Positions 23,148-31,437 of a DNA stretch of 64,000 nt are shown one piece after another. The position numbers and the translations under genes are program-made. The notes under the pieces are model-generated. The model was not told where the DNA came from. It did not search any database and saw nothing but the letters and a program-made list of their open reading frames with translations. This DNA is from Mycolicibacter virginiensis (lineage in GTDB: Bacteria > Actinomycetota > Actinomycetes > Mycobacteriales > Mycobacteriaceae): assembly GCF_022374935.2 (NCBI RefSeq), contig NZ_CP092430.2, positions 3,162,001 through 3,226,000 of the forward strand, written 5' to 3'. How positions within the stretch are numbered: position 1 is the first letter of the stretch; the number at the start of each line of letters is the position of its first letter.

Positions 23148-23972
23148 ATGATTGTCAACAATCCAGGGCTGGCCTGGGGGTGGAACGTCGGTATGGGGAA
23201 ACCCATGGATCTGTCCCAGTTTCCGGAGTTACCGGACTTCGACGGGCCGGTCGATCAGCGCGGTGTCGGCATCATCGCGCCGTTCGATCTGGCTATCGAA
23301 CGCGAACTGTGGCGCTGGATCCCTGCCGAGGTGACGCTGCACCTGGCCCGTACTCACTACGAACCGGTTCCGGTCAGCCGGGCCATGGCCGAGCTGGTGT
23401 CTGACACCCACCACCTGCAGGCCGCGACCCGAGACGTGCTGCACGTCGAACCGGAGGTGGTTGCCTATCTGTGCTCGTCGGGCAGCTTCATCCACGGCGT
23501 CGAATACGAGAAGACGTTGGTCTCTGCGATCGAAGCCGCCGGCGCCAAGACGGCGGTCACCACGTCGGGAGCACTGGCCGAAGCGATTATCGCGCTGGAT
23601 ATCTCGCGGATCAGCGTGCTGACCCCCTACGACGAGGAGCTGACCGACCTGCTGCGGGTGTTCTTGAATCAGCTCGGGGTGTCCGTGCTGCACTCGGATC
23701 ACCTGGGGCTGGGCGGGGGGATCTGGAAAGTCAACTACCGCACCGTGGCCGAACGGATCCTGGCTGCGGATCGCCCCGAGTCGCAGGCCATCTTCGTCAG
23801 CTGCACCAACCTGCGTACCTACGACATCGTCGCGCCGCTGGAGCAGATGCTGGGCAAACCGATCCTCACGGCCAACCAACTCACGATGTGGGCGTGCCTG
23901 GGCCGGATGGAGCTGCCGATGATGGGCCCAGGCCGGTGGCTCCGCGACGTCTTCACCGGAGCCCCGCAATGA
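23148..23972 (+). CDS. Maleate cis-trans isomerase / Asp-Glu racemase superfamily protein A
   Basis: 274 residues from ATG 23148; a start at ATG 23193 (MGKPMDLSQFPEL) is equally likely because an operator-like palindrome covers 23150-23163. Both catalytic cysteines of the superfamily are present: Cys109 in AYLCSSGSFIHG and Cys219 in FVSCTNLRTYD. Members isomerise maleate to fumarate, racemise amino acids or decarboxylate arylmalonates; EutA of ectoine catabolism is also related (established knowledge). It overlaps protein B by 4 bp. Confidence 0.8.
   Translation: MIVNNPGLAWGWNVGMGKPMDLSQFPELPDFDGPVDQRGVGIIAPFDLAIERELWRWIPAEVTLHLARTHYEPVPVSRAMAELVSDTHHLQAATRDVLHVEPEVVAYLCSSGSFIHGVEYEKTLVSAIEAAGAKTAVTTSGALAEAIIALDISRISVLTPYDEELTDLLRVFLNQLGVSVLHSDHLGLGGGIWKVNYRTVAERILAADRPESQAIFVSCTNLRTYDIVAPLEQMLGKPILTANQLTMWACLGRMELPMMGPGRWLRDVFTGAPQ
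23150..23163. promoter_or_regulatory. Candidate GntR (FadR-type) operator
   Basis: GATTGTCAACAATC is a perfect 14-bp palindrome between the divergent dehydrogenase and maleate-isomerase-like genes. TTGT/ACAA half sites resemble those bound by FCD-type GntR regulators, and such a regulator is encoded at 24688. It overlaps the first possible ATG (23148), which favours translation from ATG 23193. Confidence 0.45.
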
Positions 23973-24691
23973 CCGCCGCGCAACCCACCGTCGGGTTCAT
24001 CTATCCCGACCACGCCGCCGAGTCCGACTACCCGCGCGCCGCCCGCCTACTGGACATGCACCTGCCCGTGGTGCATATCTACGGCACCGACCTGCATGCC
24101 GTACCAGAGCTGATGGATCTCGGCAGCCCTGACAAACTCGCCCGCGGGGCCGCGCTGCTGGCGCCGCAGCGTCCCGCCGCGGTGGTCTGGGCGTGCACAT
24201 CGGGCAGCTTCGTGTTCGGGCCTACGGGCGCGGCCGAGCAGGTCGAGCAGCTGGCGGCGGAAGCGGGCGCCCCCGCCTCGAGCACCTCGTTCGCGTTCGT
24301 GCACGCGCTGGCCGCGCTCGATTGCCACCACGTCGCGGTCGCGGCCAGCTATCCGCGCGATATCGCTGAGCTGTTCGTGAACTTCGTTGCCGCCCACGGC
24401 GTCACCGTCGAAACCATGGGCGATGCCGGCATCCCCACCGCCGCACAAGTGGGTCGGCTGACGCCGAGTCAGGTCCGGGAGTTGGCGGTTCGAAATGATT
24501 CTCCCCGGGCAGACGCTCTGTTGATTCCCGACACCGCCATGCACACCGTCGATCTGGTCGACGAACTCGAGCAACTGCTCGGCAAGCCGGTACTGACAGC
24601 CAATGCGGTGACGGTGTGGGAAGGTTTGCGCATCGCCGGGATAACCCGGCGGACCACCGGGCTGGGCGCATTGTTCGAGGATGGGCGATGA
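23969..24691 (+). CDS. Maleate isomerase-like protein B lacking the second catalytic cysteine
   Basis: 240 residues. It has the same fold as protein A, with Cys76 in VWACTSGSFVFGP. At the position of the second catalytic cysteine it has Asp188 (LLIPDTAMHTVDL). It cannot use the two-cysteine proton relay of racemases or maleate isomerases, so it may be a decarboxylase-like or regulatory partner of A, or act with a different base (inference). It is coupled to A by ATGA and to the GntR gene by ATGA. Confidence 0.75.
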   Translation: MTAAQPTVGFIYPDHAAESDYPRAARLLDMHLPVVHIYGTDLHAVPELMDLGSPDKLARGAALLAPQRPAAVVWACTSGSFVFGPTGAAEQVEQLAAEAGAPASSTSFAFVHALAALDCHHVAVAASYPRDIAELFVNFVAAHGVTVETMGDAGIPTAAQVGRLTPSQVRELAVRNDSPRADALLIPDTAMHTVDLVDELEQLLGKPVLTANAVTVWEGLRIAGITRRTTGLGALFEDGR

Positions 24692-25380
24692 CAATCTCAC
24701 ACGATCCCGGGTTCGAACCGCTGAGCCGGGCCTCGACGGCCGAGCTGATCGCCGAACGACTGCGGGAGGCGATCACCCGTGGGCGGCTGTTGCCGGGTCA
24801 GCAACTCGGCGAAGCGAGTCTGGCCGCGCAGTTTGCGGTGTCGCGTGGGCCGGTGCGTGAGGCGATGCAGCGGCTGGTGGCCGAGGGGTTGCTGCGCAGC
24901 GAACGCAACCGGGGCATCTTCGTCGTCGAGCTCACCGATGACGACGTGCGCGACGTGTATCAGGCCCGCAAGGCCATCGAACGCGCCGCGGTGATCGAAG
25001 TGCTCCGCGGTGACCCCCGCGGCGCGGCGGCGCGGTTGCGTGGCCCCGTGGAGGCCCTGCGGGTGGCCGCCGCCCACGGCGACGGCACCGCGGCGGCCGA
25101 CGCCGACCAGGCGTTCCATGAGGTGCTGGTCGAGTGTGCCGGCAGTCCACGACTGCACCGCGCGATGCGGACCCTGCTTTCGGAGACTCGAATCCTGCTC
25201 GGCGAACTTGAAGAGGCCTACCCCGACCTGCGCGAGCAGGTCACCGAACATGTCGTGCTGCGCAAGGCGATCGGTGCCGGCGACGAAGACCTGACGATCC
25301 GACTGATCGATGAACACATGGACGATGCGGTACGTCGCCTGTTGGCGCGGCGGGCGCAGCTGCTCTTGGCCCCGTCGTAG
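24688..25380 (+). CDS. GntR-family regulator (FCD domain)
   Basis: 230 residues from ATG 24688. The winged helix (STAELIAERLREAITRGRLLPGQQLGEASLAAQFAVSRGPVREAMQRLVAEGLL) is followed by an all-helical FCD domain with metal/effector-ligand residues (about 95-220; DADQAFHEVLVECAGSPRL). The last gene of the A-B-GntR set, it probably controls both arms of the divergent module through the 23150 palindrome (inference). It converges on the IclR gene with 3 bp between them. Confidence 0.88.
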   Translation: MTISHDPGFEPLSRASTAELIAERLREAITRGRLLPGQQLGEASLAAQFAVSRGPVREAMQRLVAEGLLRSERNRGIFVVELTDDDVRDVYQARKAIERAAVIEVLRGDPRGAAARLRGPVEALRVAAAHGDGTAAADADQAFHEVLVECAGSPRLHRAMRTLLSETRILLGELEEAYPDLREQVTEHVVLRKAIGAGDEDLTIRLIDEHMDDAVRRLLARRAQLLLAPS

Positions 25381-25383
25381 CGC

Positions 25384-26190
25384 CTAGCCGATCTGCGCGC
25401 CTATCTCGTTGGCCGCCTCGACCAGCACAGCTGCCACCCCTCGGTACTGCGAACTGCTCAGACGGTGCACGGGCGCTGCGGCATTGAGCGCCAGCAGCAC
25501 GCCCGGTGCACGCGTGGGAATCGGCACCGCGACCGAGGCGACGCCGTCCTCACTGCCCTCCCGATTCACCGCGTAGCCCTGTTCTCGTATTCGACCGAGC
25601 TCACGTTGCAGCTCCGTCCTGGTGGCGACCGAATATGCCGTCACCCGCTGCAGCTCTTCGTCGGGATACAGGCGGGCGATGTCGGCATCAGATAGGCGCG
25701 CCAGCAGCGCCTTGCCGGTCGAGGTGCAGTGCGCCGGCATGGTGCGTCCCAGCCGTGAGGCGACCCGCACCGCGGTCTGCCCCTCGGCGGCCGCGATAAA
25801 ACGAACGCCTGAGCCCTCAAGTACGCCCAGATGCACCGACTCATTGAGACGTTCGCTCAGGCGCAGCAGTACCGGTTTTGCCGCTCCTTCGATATCGGTG
25901 CGGTTGAACACCGAAAACGCCACGCTCATCAGCGCCGGCCCGGGGTGATACGCCTTGGACGCCGGATCCTGGCGTACGAATCCCCGATACTGCAGCATCG
26001 CCAACAGACGGTGAGCGGTGGAGGATGCGACGCCCAAGTGATTCGCCGCGTCGGTCAAACGGATCTGCGGCTGCTCCCCCAGCAACAGCAGAAGCTTCAG
26101 CGCCCTATCCACCGAGCCGATCGGATACTGCGGCACGCCCCGATCCGGGGCCGCTTCGCCGGGTGGCCAAATAGGCTCGTCATTCTGCAT
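25384..26190 (-). CDS. IclR-family regulator of the aromatic operon
   Basis: 268 residues from ATG 26190 (MQNDEPIWPPGE); the frame is open upstream but into the promoter region. The helix-turn-helix is at about residues 25-85 (YPIGSVDRALKLLLLLGEQPQIRLTDAANHLGVASSTAHRLLAML), and the effector domain follows (SRLGRTMPAHCTSTGKALLA; VASVAVPIPTRAPGV). It diverges from the Rieske dioxygenase operon. IclR proteins such as PcaR and PcaU control beta-ketoadipate genes (established), so regulation of 26309-35123 is a strong inference. Confidence 0.88.
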   Translation of the reverse strand: MQNDEPIWPPGEAAPDRGVPQYPIGSVDRALKLLLLLGEQPQIRLTDAANHLGVASSTAHRLLAMLQYRGFVRQDPASKAYHPGPALMSVAFSVFNRTDIEGAAKPVLLRLSERLNESVHLGVLEGSGVRFIAAAEGQTAVRVASRLGRTMPAHCTSTGKALLARLSDADIARLYPDEELQRVTAYSVATRTELQRELGRIREQGYAVNREGSEDGVASVAVPIPTRAPGVLLALNAAAPVHRLSSSQYRGVAAVLVEAANEIGAQIG

Positions 26191-26308
26191 AGCAGAGATG
26201 CTACTCAGTATTGTTGACCCGCAAACCCTGATCCTGGCAGAGTTTTCCCAACGCCCCAGGGAATTTTTCTGCATACCAGACATTGCTGCTAAGACTGGAG
26301 ACGCATCG
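26191..26308. promoter_or_regulatory. Divergent promoter region, IclR gene / dioxygenase operon
   Basis: 118 bp that are more A+T-rich than their surroundings. They contain ATTGTTGAC (26210-26218), whose complement GTCAACAAT equals a 9-bp part of the palindrome at 23150, so the GntR protein might also act here. AGACTGGAGACGC before ATG 26309 provides a weak Shine-Dalgarno. Confidence 0.4.
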
Positions 26309-27748
26309 ATGAGTGATCACCGGCATGTCCTCGATGAGGTCAGGCGGGGAATGATCCCAGCGCACATCTACAACGACGCCGGGATCTTCGAACTCGAGAA
26401 GGAGCGGCTCTTCCGTCGTGCCTGGATGTTCGTGGCGCATGAGTCGGAGATCCCCCAAGACGGCGACTACGTCGTGCGACGCCTGCTCAACGACTCCTTC
26501 ATCATTGCGCGCGACTCCAAGGGCGACGTGCGGGCCATGTTCAACATGTGCCTGCATCGCGGGATGCAGATCTGCCGCGCCGAGATGGGCAACGCCTCCA
26601 ATTTCCGCTGCCCCTACCACGGCTGGTCGTATCGCAACGATGGACGCATCACCGGCCTGCCCTTCCACCAAGAGGCCTATGGCGGCGAGGCCGGCTTTTC
26701 CAAGCGAGGCCAGACCCTGTTGCCGGCACCGAGCCTCGCCAGCTACAACGGGCTGATCTTCATCAGCCTTGACCCGCAGGCTCCCCCGCTCGAAGAGTTT
26801 CTCGGCGACTTCAAGTTCTATCTCGACTTCTACACCAAGCAGAGCCGCAGCGGCCTCGAGGTGCGCGGCCCGCAACGGTGGCGCATCAAAGCGAACTGGA
26901 AGATCGGCGTCGAGAACTTCGCCGGGGACATGTATCACACCCCGCATACCCACGCCTCCGTCGTCGACATCGGGCTGTTTCGGGAACCGAAGGCGCAGAA
27001 GCGCAAAGACGGTGCGACGTACTGGGCGACCTGCGGCGGCGGTACGACCTACAAGCTGCCGCCCGGCAGTTTCGAGGAACGGATGCGCTACGTCGGCTAC
27101 CCCGACGAGATGGTGGGGCGAATCAAGGACGTGTGGACTGCCGACCACCAGCGCATGGTCGCCGACGACGGCTTCATGATCTCGGCGGCATCGTGCTTTC
27201 CCAACATGAGCCTGGTGCACAACTGGCCGAAGATTCAAGACAGCGAAGATGTGTTGCCGTTCATATCGATTCGTACCTGGCAGCCGATCAGCGAAAACGA
27301 AACCGAGGTGTACTCGTGGTTCGCGGTCGACGCGGCCGCCCCCGAACAGTTCAAGAAGGACTCCTACAAGGCCTACCTGATGTGCTTTGGCTCCACGGGC
27401 ATGTTCGAACAGGATGACGTGGAGAACTGGGTGTCGCTGACCAACACCGCTGCCGGCTCCATGGCCCGTCAACTGTTGCTCAACGGACGGATGGGGCTGC
27501 TCGCCGACGACACCCCGGTGGTCAACGCATTGCCACCGGAGCTGTTCCATGGCCCAGGCGCCGCTCAAGTCGGCTACAACGAGAACAATCAGCGGGCGAT
27601 CCTTCGGATGTGGGCCGATCACCTCCAGATGGCTCCGGTAGCGACGGACACCGCGGCGATGGGAACACAGCGCGACGGAATCACCCCCCTGGTGCAGACC
27701 AACGGCACGTCGGCATGCGAGACAGCCTGCGAGGAGGCCCGGGTATGA
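26309..27748 (+). CDS. Rieske ring-hydroxylating dioxygenase, large (alpha) subunit
   Basis: 479 residues from ATG 26309. The Rieske cluster ligands are Cys81/His83 (CLH) and Cys101/His104 (CPYHGW), in the CxH-x17-CxxH spacing. The mononuclear iron site is in NWKIGVENFAGDMYHTPHTHAS: Asp207 bridge, His210 and His215. The enzyme would form a cis-dihydrodiol on an aromatic ring. The downstream SDR dehydrogenase, class II aldolase-type decarboxylase and protocatechuate genes suggest an aromatic acid such as phthalate or a relative (inference). It overlaps the beta-subunit gene by 4 bp. Confidence 0.92.
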   Translation: MSDHRHVLDEVRRGMIPAHIYNDAGIFELEKERLFRRAWMFVAHESEIPQDGDYVVRRLLNDSFIIARDSKGDVRAMFNMCLHRGMQICRAEMGNASNFRCPYHGWSYRNDGRITGLPFHQEAYGGEAGFSKRGQTLLPAPSLASYNGLIFISLDPQAPPLEEFLGDFKFYLDFYTKQSRSGLEVRGPQRWRIKANWKIGVENFAGDMYHTPHTHASVVDIGLFREPKAQKRKDGATYWATCGGGTTYKLPPGSFEERMRYVGYPDEMVGRIKDVWTADHQRMVADDGFMISAASCFPNMSLVHNWPKIQDSEDVLPFISIRTWQPISENETEVYSWFAVDAAAPEQFKKDSYKAYLMCFGSTGMFEQDDVENWVSLTNTAAGSMARQLLLNGRMGLLADDTPVVNALPPELFHGPGAAQVGYNENNQRAILRMWADHLQMAPVATDTAAMGTQRDGITPLVQTNGTSACETACEEARV

Positions 27749-28371
27749 CATCCGCCGAGAAAAGTCAGCGGCCCGGGTTTGCCCGACCGAAAGGTGCCGG
27801 CGGACCGTGGGATCTGGCGGTTCTGGGTGACCATGCGCCCACGAAGGTTCGCATCGGTAAGCCCTTGCCGTTCAACGACGCCCGACACCTGCAGGCGCAT
27901 CAGTTCTTGGTGGACGAGGCGTATCTGCTCGACGCACAGCAGTACACCGAATGGCTCGATACCCTCACCGAGGACATCCATTACTTCATGCCCGTCCGGG
28001 TGACCACCGCCTCGGGCGCTGGATTCGACACGTCGCCCGGCATGGCCCATTTCGACGAGAACAAATACTCATTGAACCGGCGCGTCGCACGCTTTGCGAC
28101 CGAGCACGCCTGGACCGAAGATCCGCCGTCACGGCTGCGTCACCACATCACCAACGTTCGCACCTTTGCCTGCGATGATGACCAGCACCTGATCGTCGAG
28201 TCAGCCGAGCTGCTCTTCCGCAGCCGCGGCGACGTGAACGAGGCGGCGTTCGTCTCCTGCGGCCGTGAAGACCTGCTGCGACGCACAGACGACCAATGGA
28301 AGTTGGCGCGGCGCACCATCTATGTCGATGAGTCGGTCCTGCGTATGCAGAACCTGGCGGTCTTCCTGTGA
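27745..28371 (+). CDS. Ring-hydroxylating dioxygenase, small (beta) subunit
   Basis: 208 residues from ATG 27745. The conserved beta-subunit (SnoaL/NTF2-like) region starts at about residue 50: HQFLVDEAYLLDAQQYTEWLDTLTEDIHYFMPVR, then RLRHHITNVR and RREDLLRRTDDQWKLARRTIYVDE-type motifs. It supports the alpha3beta3 hexamer and has no cofactor. It is coupled to the alpha gene and to the 86-residue ORF by 4-bp overlaps. Confidence 0.92.
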   Translation: MTSAEKSQRPGFARPKGAGGPWDLAVLGDHAPTKVRIGKPLPFNDARHLQAHQFLVDEAYLLDAQQYTEWLDTLTEDIHYFMPVRVTTASGAGFDTSPGMAHFDENKYSLNRRVARFATEHAWTEDPPSRLRHHITNVRTFACDDDQHLIVESAELLFRSRGDVNEAAFVSCGREDLLRRTDDQWKLARRTIYVDESVLRMQNLAVFL

Positions 28372-28628
28372 GCGCACTCGACGACCTGATGGCCAACGCG
28401 GTCGGTGACGCCATAACCATCGCCAACGAGTTCACCGAAGTGACGCTGCACCGGGTCGACACCCGCAACGGGTCGCGGCTGCTGATCACGTCGCCGAAGT
28501 CGGGGCAATGGATCAGTCTCGACGCCCTGGAACTTGAAGCATTGACCTGGCAGAACGCCTACACTCTGGCGGCGATGGTCGGCAACATGCATCAACCGCT
28601 CCTCTCGGACGACAGTGATCTGCCGTGA
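28368..28628 (+). CDS. Small protein of the dioxygenase operon, unknown function
   Basis: 86 residues, GTG start overlapping the beta-subunit stop by 4 bp and ending in a 4-bp overlap with the SDR gene. It contains no cysteine, so it is not a ferredoxin. Visible features are an acidic N-terminus, VTLHRVDTRNGSRLLITSPKSG and GQWISLDALELEALTWQNAYTLA. I do not recognise a characterised family; short proteins in the same place in actinobacterial aromatic operons have been labelled dihydrodiol dehydrogenase without evidence. A chaperone or activity-modulating role is possible. Confidence 0.75.
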   Translation: MSALDDLMANAVGDAITIANEFTEVTLHRVDTRNGSRLLITSPKSGQWISLDALELEALTWQNAYTLAAMVGNMHQPLLSDDSDLP

Positions 28629-29425
28629 CGCGATGGCTGGACGGAAAGCGGGCGCTCGTCGTCGGCGCCGGCTCGGGCATCGGCCGAGCAGTCGTCGACG
28701 CTTATCTCGACGAGGGGGCCCAGGTCGCGGTGTTGGAACGCGATCGGTCGAAATGCGCTGCGTTGGCAACTGAGTTGCCGGGAGTTCCGGTGACACAGGG
28801 CGACGCAACGACCTTTGAGGCAAACGAGCGCGCTGTCGCTGCCGCCGTTGCGGCTTTCGGTGGCCTGGACACGCTGGTCAATTGCGTTGGGATTTTCGAC
28901 TTCTACAAGGGAATCACCGATATCTCGACCGAAGAGCTGGAGCCGGCGTTCGACGAGATGTTCAAGACCAACGTGCTGAGTCAGCTGCAGTCGGTGAAGG
29001 CCGCTATCCCAGCGCTTCAAGCCCAGGAACGGTCGTCGATCGTCCTCACCGAGTCTGCGTCATCGTTCTACCCGGGCCGCGGCGGCGTGCTTTACGTTGC
29101 GTCGAAGTTCGCCGTGCGCGGCCTGGTCAGCACTCTCGCCTACGAACTCGCCCCGCGCATCCGGGTCAACGGCGTTGCGCCGGGCGGAACGTTGAACACC
29201 GACCTGCGCGGCTTGCAGAACCTGTCGCTCGACCATATCCGGCTGGACGACACCCCCAACCGGGCACGCGATCTCGCGGCACGCACCCCGCTCAATGTGG
29301 CTCTCACTCCCCAGGACCACGCCTGGAGCTACGTCTTCTTAGCATCAGACCGGTCCCGCGGTATCACGGCCGGGACTACACATCCCGACGGTGGATTCGG
29401 AATGACTACCGGGGGAACCTCTTGA
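28625..29425 (+). CDS. SDR dehydrogenase, probable cis-dihydrodiol dehydrogenase
   Basis: 266 residues from GTG 28625. The glycine motif is ALVVGAGSGIGRAV, NVG-type LVNCVGIFDFYKG follows, and the active site has Ser in LTESASSFYPG and YVASK (Tyr and Lys). The extended HcaB/BphB-type C-terminus (LNTDLRGLQNLSLD) suggests action on a cis-dihydrodiol to give a catechol with NAD+. It follows the dioxygenase genes and precedes a decarboxylase-like gene. Confidence 0.87.
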   Translation: MTRWLDGKRALVVGAGSGIGRAVVDAYLDEGAQVAVLERDRSKCAALATELPGVPVTQGDATTFEANERAVAAAVAAFGGLDTLVNCVGIFDFYKGITDISTEELEPAFDEMFKTNVLSQLQSVKAAIPALQAQERSSIVLTESASSFYPGRGGVLYVASKFAVRGLVSTLAYELAPRIRVNGVAPGGTLNTDLRGLQNLSLDHIRLDDTPNRARDLAARTPLNVALTPQDHAWSYVFLASDRSRGITAGTTHPDGGFGMTTGGTS

Positions 29426-30150
29426 CCGCCGATGATCTGGCGCCGCTGCGACTCGAGGTTGCGCAAGCCTGCCGCGTGGCTGCCGCCCGGGGCCTGGTGG
29501 ACGGCATTCTCGGACACATCAGTGCCCGAGTCGACGAACAACACCTACTCGTGCGGTGCCGCAGCGACTCCGACGACGGCGTGGCGTTCACTTCTCCCGA
29601 CGACATTCGACTCATCCGCTTTGACGGAACACCGGGCGTGCCAGGGGAACTGGACGGATATCGGGTGCCCAACGAGCTGCCGATCCACGTCGAAACCCTG
29701 CTGGCCCATCCCGAACACCGGGCAGTGGCCCACCTGCATCCCCCGGCCGTCGTGGCCGCCGACCTGGCGGGCATCACGATCGAACCCATCTACGGGGCCT
29801 TCGACATCCCTGGCGCATGGCTCGCGCGCCGCGGCGTCCCGGTGTACCCACGGGCCGTGCTGATCCGCACCGCGGAACTTGGCAAAGAGATGGTTGCCGC
29901 CATGGCCGGCAAGCCGGTGGTGATCTGTCGCGGTCATGGAATCACCAGTGCCGCTGCCACGGTTCGCCAGGCTGTCCTGCAGGCGATCAGCGTGGACCAA
30001 TTGGCTTCGATCTCAATGCGGGTCCGCTGCGCAGGCGGCACCTGCAAGCCGATCGACGAGGCAGATTGGGCAGACCTGCCCGACCTCGGCCCCGCGTTCA
30101 CCGCGGACGCCGCCTGGCGCCATGAACTGGCCCGGCTGGAGCAGCGATGA
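29422..30150 (+). CDS. Class II aldolase/adducin family protein, probable dihydroxy-aromatic acid decarboxylase
   Basis: 242 residues from TTG 29422, overlapping the SDR stop (TTGA). The family zinc ligands are visible as AHLHPP (two His) and CRGHGI, with GHISARVDE and VPNELPIHVETLLAHP near the N-terminus. PhtC, the 3,4-dihydroxyphthalate decarboxylase of phthalate degradation, belongs to this family (established knowledge). Here it would supply protocatechuate to the next genes; that assignment rests on context. An aldolase role is the alternative. Confidence 0.8.
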   Translation: MTADDLAPLRLEVAQACRVAAARGLVDGILGHISARVDEQHLLVRCRSDSDDGVAFTSPDDIRLIRFDGTPGVPGELDGYRVPNELPIHVETLLAHPEHRAVAHLHPPAVVAADLAGITIEPIYGAFDIPGAWLARRGVPVYPRAVLIRTAELGKEMVAAMAGKPVVICRGHGITSAAATVRQAVLQAISVDQLASISMRVRCAGGTCKPIDEADWADLPDLGPAFTADAAWRHELARLEQR

Positions 30151-30896
30151 CTGGCCAGGCCGAGATCAGCGCCGAAATCGGCGCGATCCAGGCCGATTAC
30201 CAGCGTGCGGGCCTCGAGGAAAGCCAACCCAGGCTCGACTATCCGCCGTACCGCAGCAGCGTGCTCCGGCATCCCAAGAACGCTCTACTCCTGGCAGACC
30301 CAGAGGCCGCCGAACTACAGGCGCCCTGTTTCGGCACAGACGACGTCGCCCTGCTCGACGCCGATCTGACGACTCAGCACGCGGGCACGCCGATCGGTGA
30401 GCGCACCGTGGTGACCGGGCGGATCGTCGACGGCAACGGCATGCCGGTGCGCCGGCAACTCGTCGAAATCTGGCAGGCCAACGCCAGCGGGCGATACATC
30501 CATCAGGGCGACCAGCATCCCGCACCGTTGGACCCCAATTTCACCGGAGCGGGGCGCTGCCTGACCGACGAAGACGGGTTCTACCGCTTCACGACGATCA
30601 AGCCCGGCCCGTACCCCTGGCGCAACCACCACAACGCCTGGCGACCCGCGCACATCCATTTCTCCTTGTTCGGAACTGATTTCACACAACGGATGATCAC
30701 TCAGATGTACTTTCCGGGCGACCCGCTGTGCCCGTTGGACCCGATCTATCAGTCCATCACCGACCAGAAGGCTCGTGATCGCCTCGTGGCGACCTACGAC
30801 CACGACACCACCAGACACGAATGGGCCACCGGCTACCGGTGGGACATCGTGCTCACCGGCCCAGCCGCAACGCCGTTCGAGGATCGCAATGACTGA
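30147..30896 (+). CDS. pcaH: Protocatechuate 3,4-dioxygenase beta subunit
   Basis: 249 residues. It carries the catalytic Fe(III): ligands Tyr117 (GRYIH), Tyr156 (GPYPWRN), His169 and His171 (RPAHIHFS). With PcaG it cleaves protocatechuate between the hydroxyls to 3-carboxy-cis,cis-muconate. It overlaps the decarboxylase gene by 4 bp and pcaG by 8 bp. Confidence 0.96.
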   Translation: MTGQAEISAEIGAIQADYQRAGLEESQPRLDYPPYRSSVLRHPKNALLLADPEAAELQAPCFGTDDVALLDADLTTQHAGTPIGERTVVTGRIVDGNGMPVRRQLVEIWQANASGRYIHQGDQHPAPLDPNFTGAGRCLTDEDGFYRFTTIKPGPYPWRNHHNAWRPAHIHFSLFGTDFTQRMITQMYFPGDPLCPLDPIYQSITDQKARDRLVATYDHDTTRHEWATGYRWDIVLTGPAATPFEDRND

Positions 30897-31437
30897 GCTG
30901 GCGGCCACTCCCGGGCAGACCATCGGCCCGTTCTTCGGCTATGCGTTGCCGTTCGAACGCGGCAACGAGCTCGTATCCCCTGGCTCGGCCGGCGCTATCG
31001 GGCTACACGGCACCGTCACCGACGGCGCCGGGGCGCCCGTTCCCGACGCGCTGCTGGAGATCTGGCAGGCCGATGCGAGCGGCGGCGTGCCAACGTCCAG
31101 TTCGCTTCGCCGCGACGGCGACACCTTCAGCGGGTGGGGACGCGCCGCAACAGATGCCAACGGCCACTACAGCTTCACGACGGTGAAACCTGGTGTGCTC
31201 CGGCAGTCGACACCATTCATCACCGTCGCCGTGTTTGCCCGGGGCCTGCTGAACCGGTTGTTCACCCGGGCCTATCTGCCCGGCGATCACCTCGATGCAG
31301 ATCGCTTGCTGAATTCCGTGCCGGCTGAGCGTCGACATACCCTCATCGCGGTGCCCGACGAGGGTGGCTTTCGATTCGACATCAGGCTGCAGGGCACCGA
31401 CGAGACGGTATTCCTGCGCTATCGGGGGCAACCATGA
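30889..31437 (+). CDS. pcaG: Protocatechuate 3,4-dioxygenase alpha subunit
   Basis: 182 residues from ATG 30889. It has the intradiol dioxygenase fold (TPGQTIGPFFGYALPF, DALLEIWQADASG, GHYSFTTVKPG) without the four iron ligands, as expected for the alpha subunit. The C-terminus RFDIRLQGTDETVFLRY is typical. Confidence 0.95.
   Translation: MTELAATPGQTIGPFFGYALPFERGNELVSPGSAGAIGLHGTVTDGAGAPVPDALLEIWQADASGGVPTSSSLRRDGDTFSGWGRAATDANGHYSFTTVKPGVLRQSTPFITVAVFARGLLNRLFTRAYLPGDHLDADRLLNSVPAERRHTLIAVPDEGGFRFDIRLQGTDETVFLRYRGQP

Noticed and set aside
26201..27751. 516-codon open frame antisense to the Rieske alpha gene
   Set aside because: The opposite strand encodes a complete dioxygenase with all ligands; the antisense frame has no recognisable domain and results from high GC.
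28368..28628. Ferredoxin component of the dioxygenase
   Set aside because: The protein has no cysteine.
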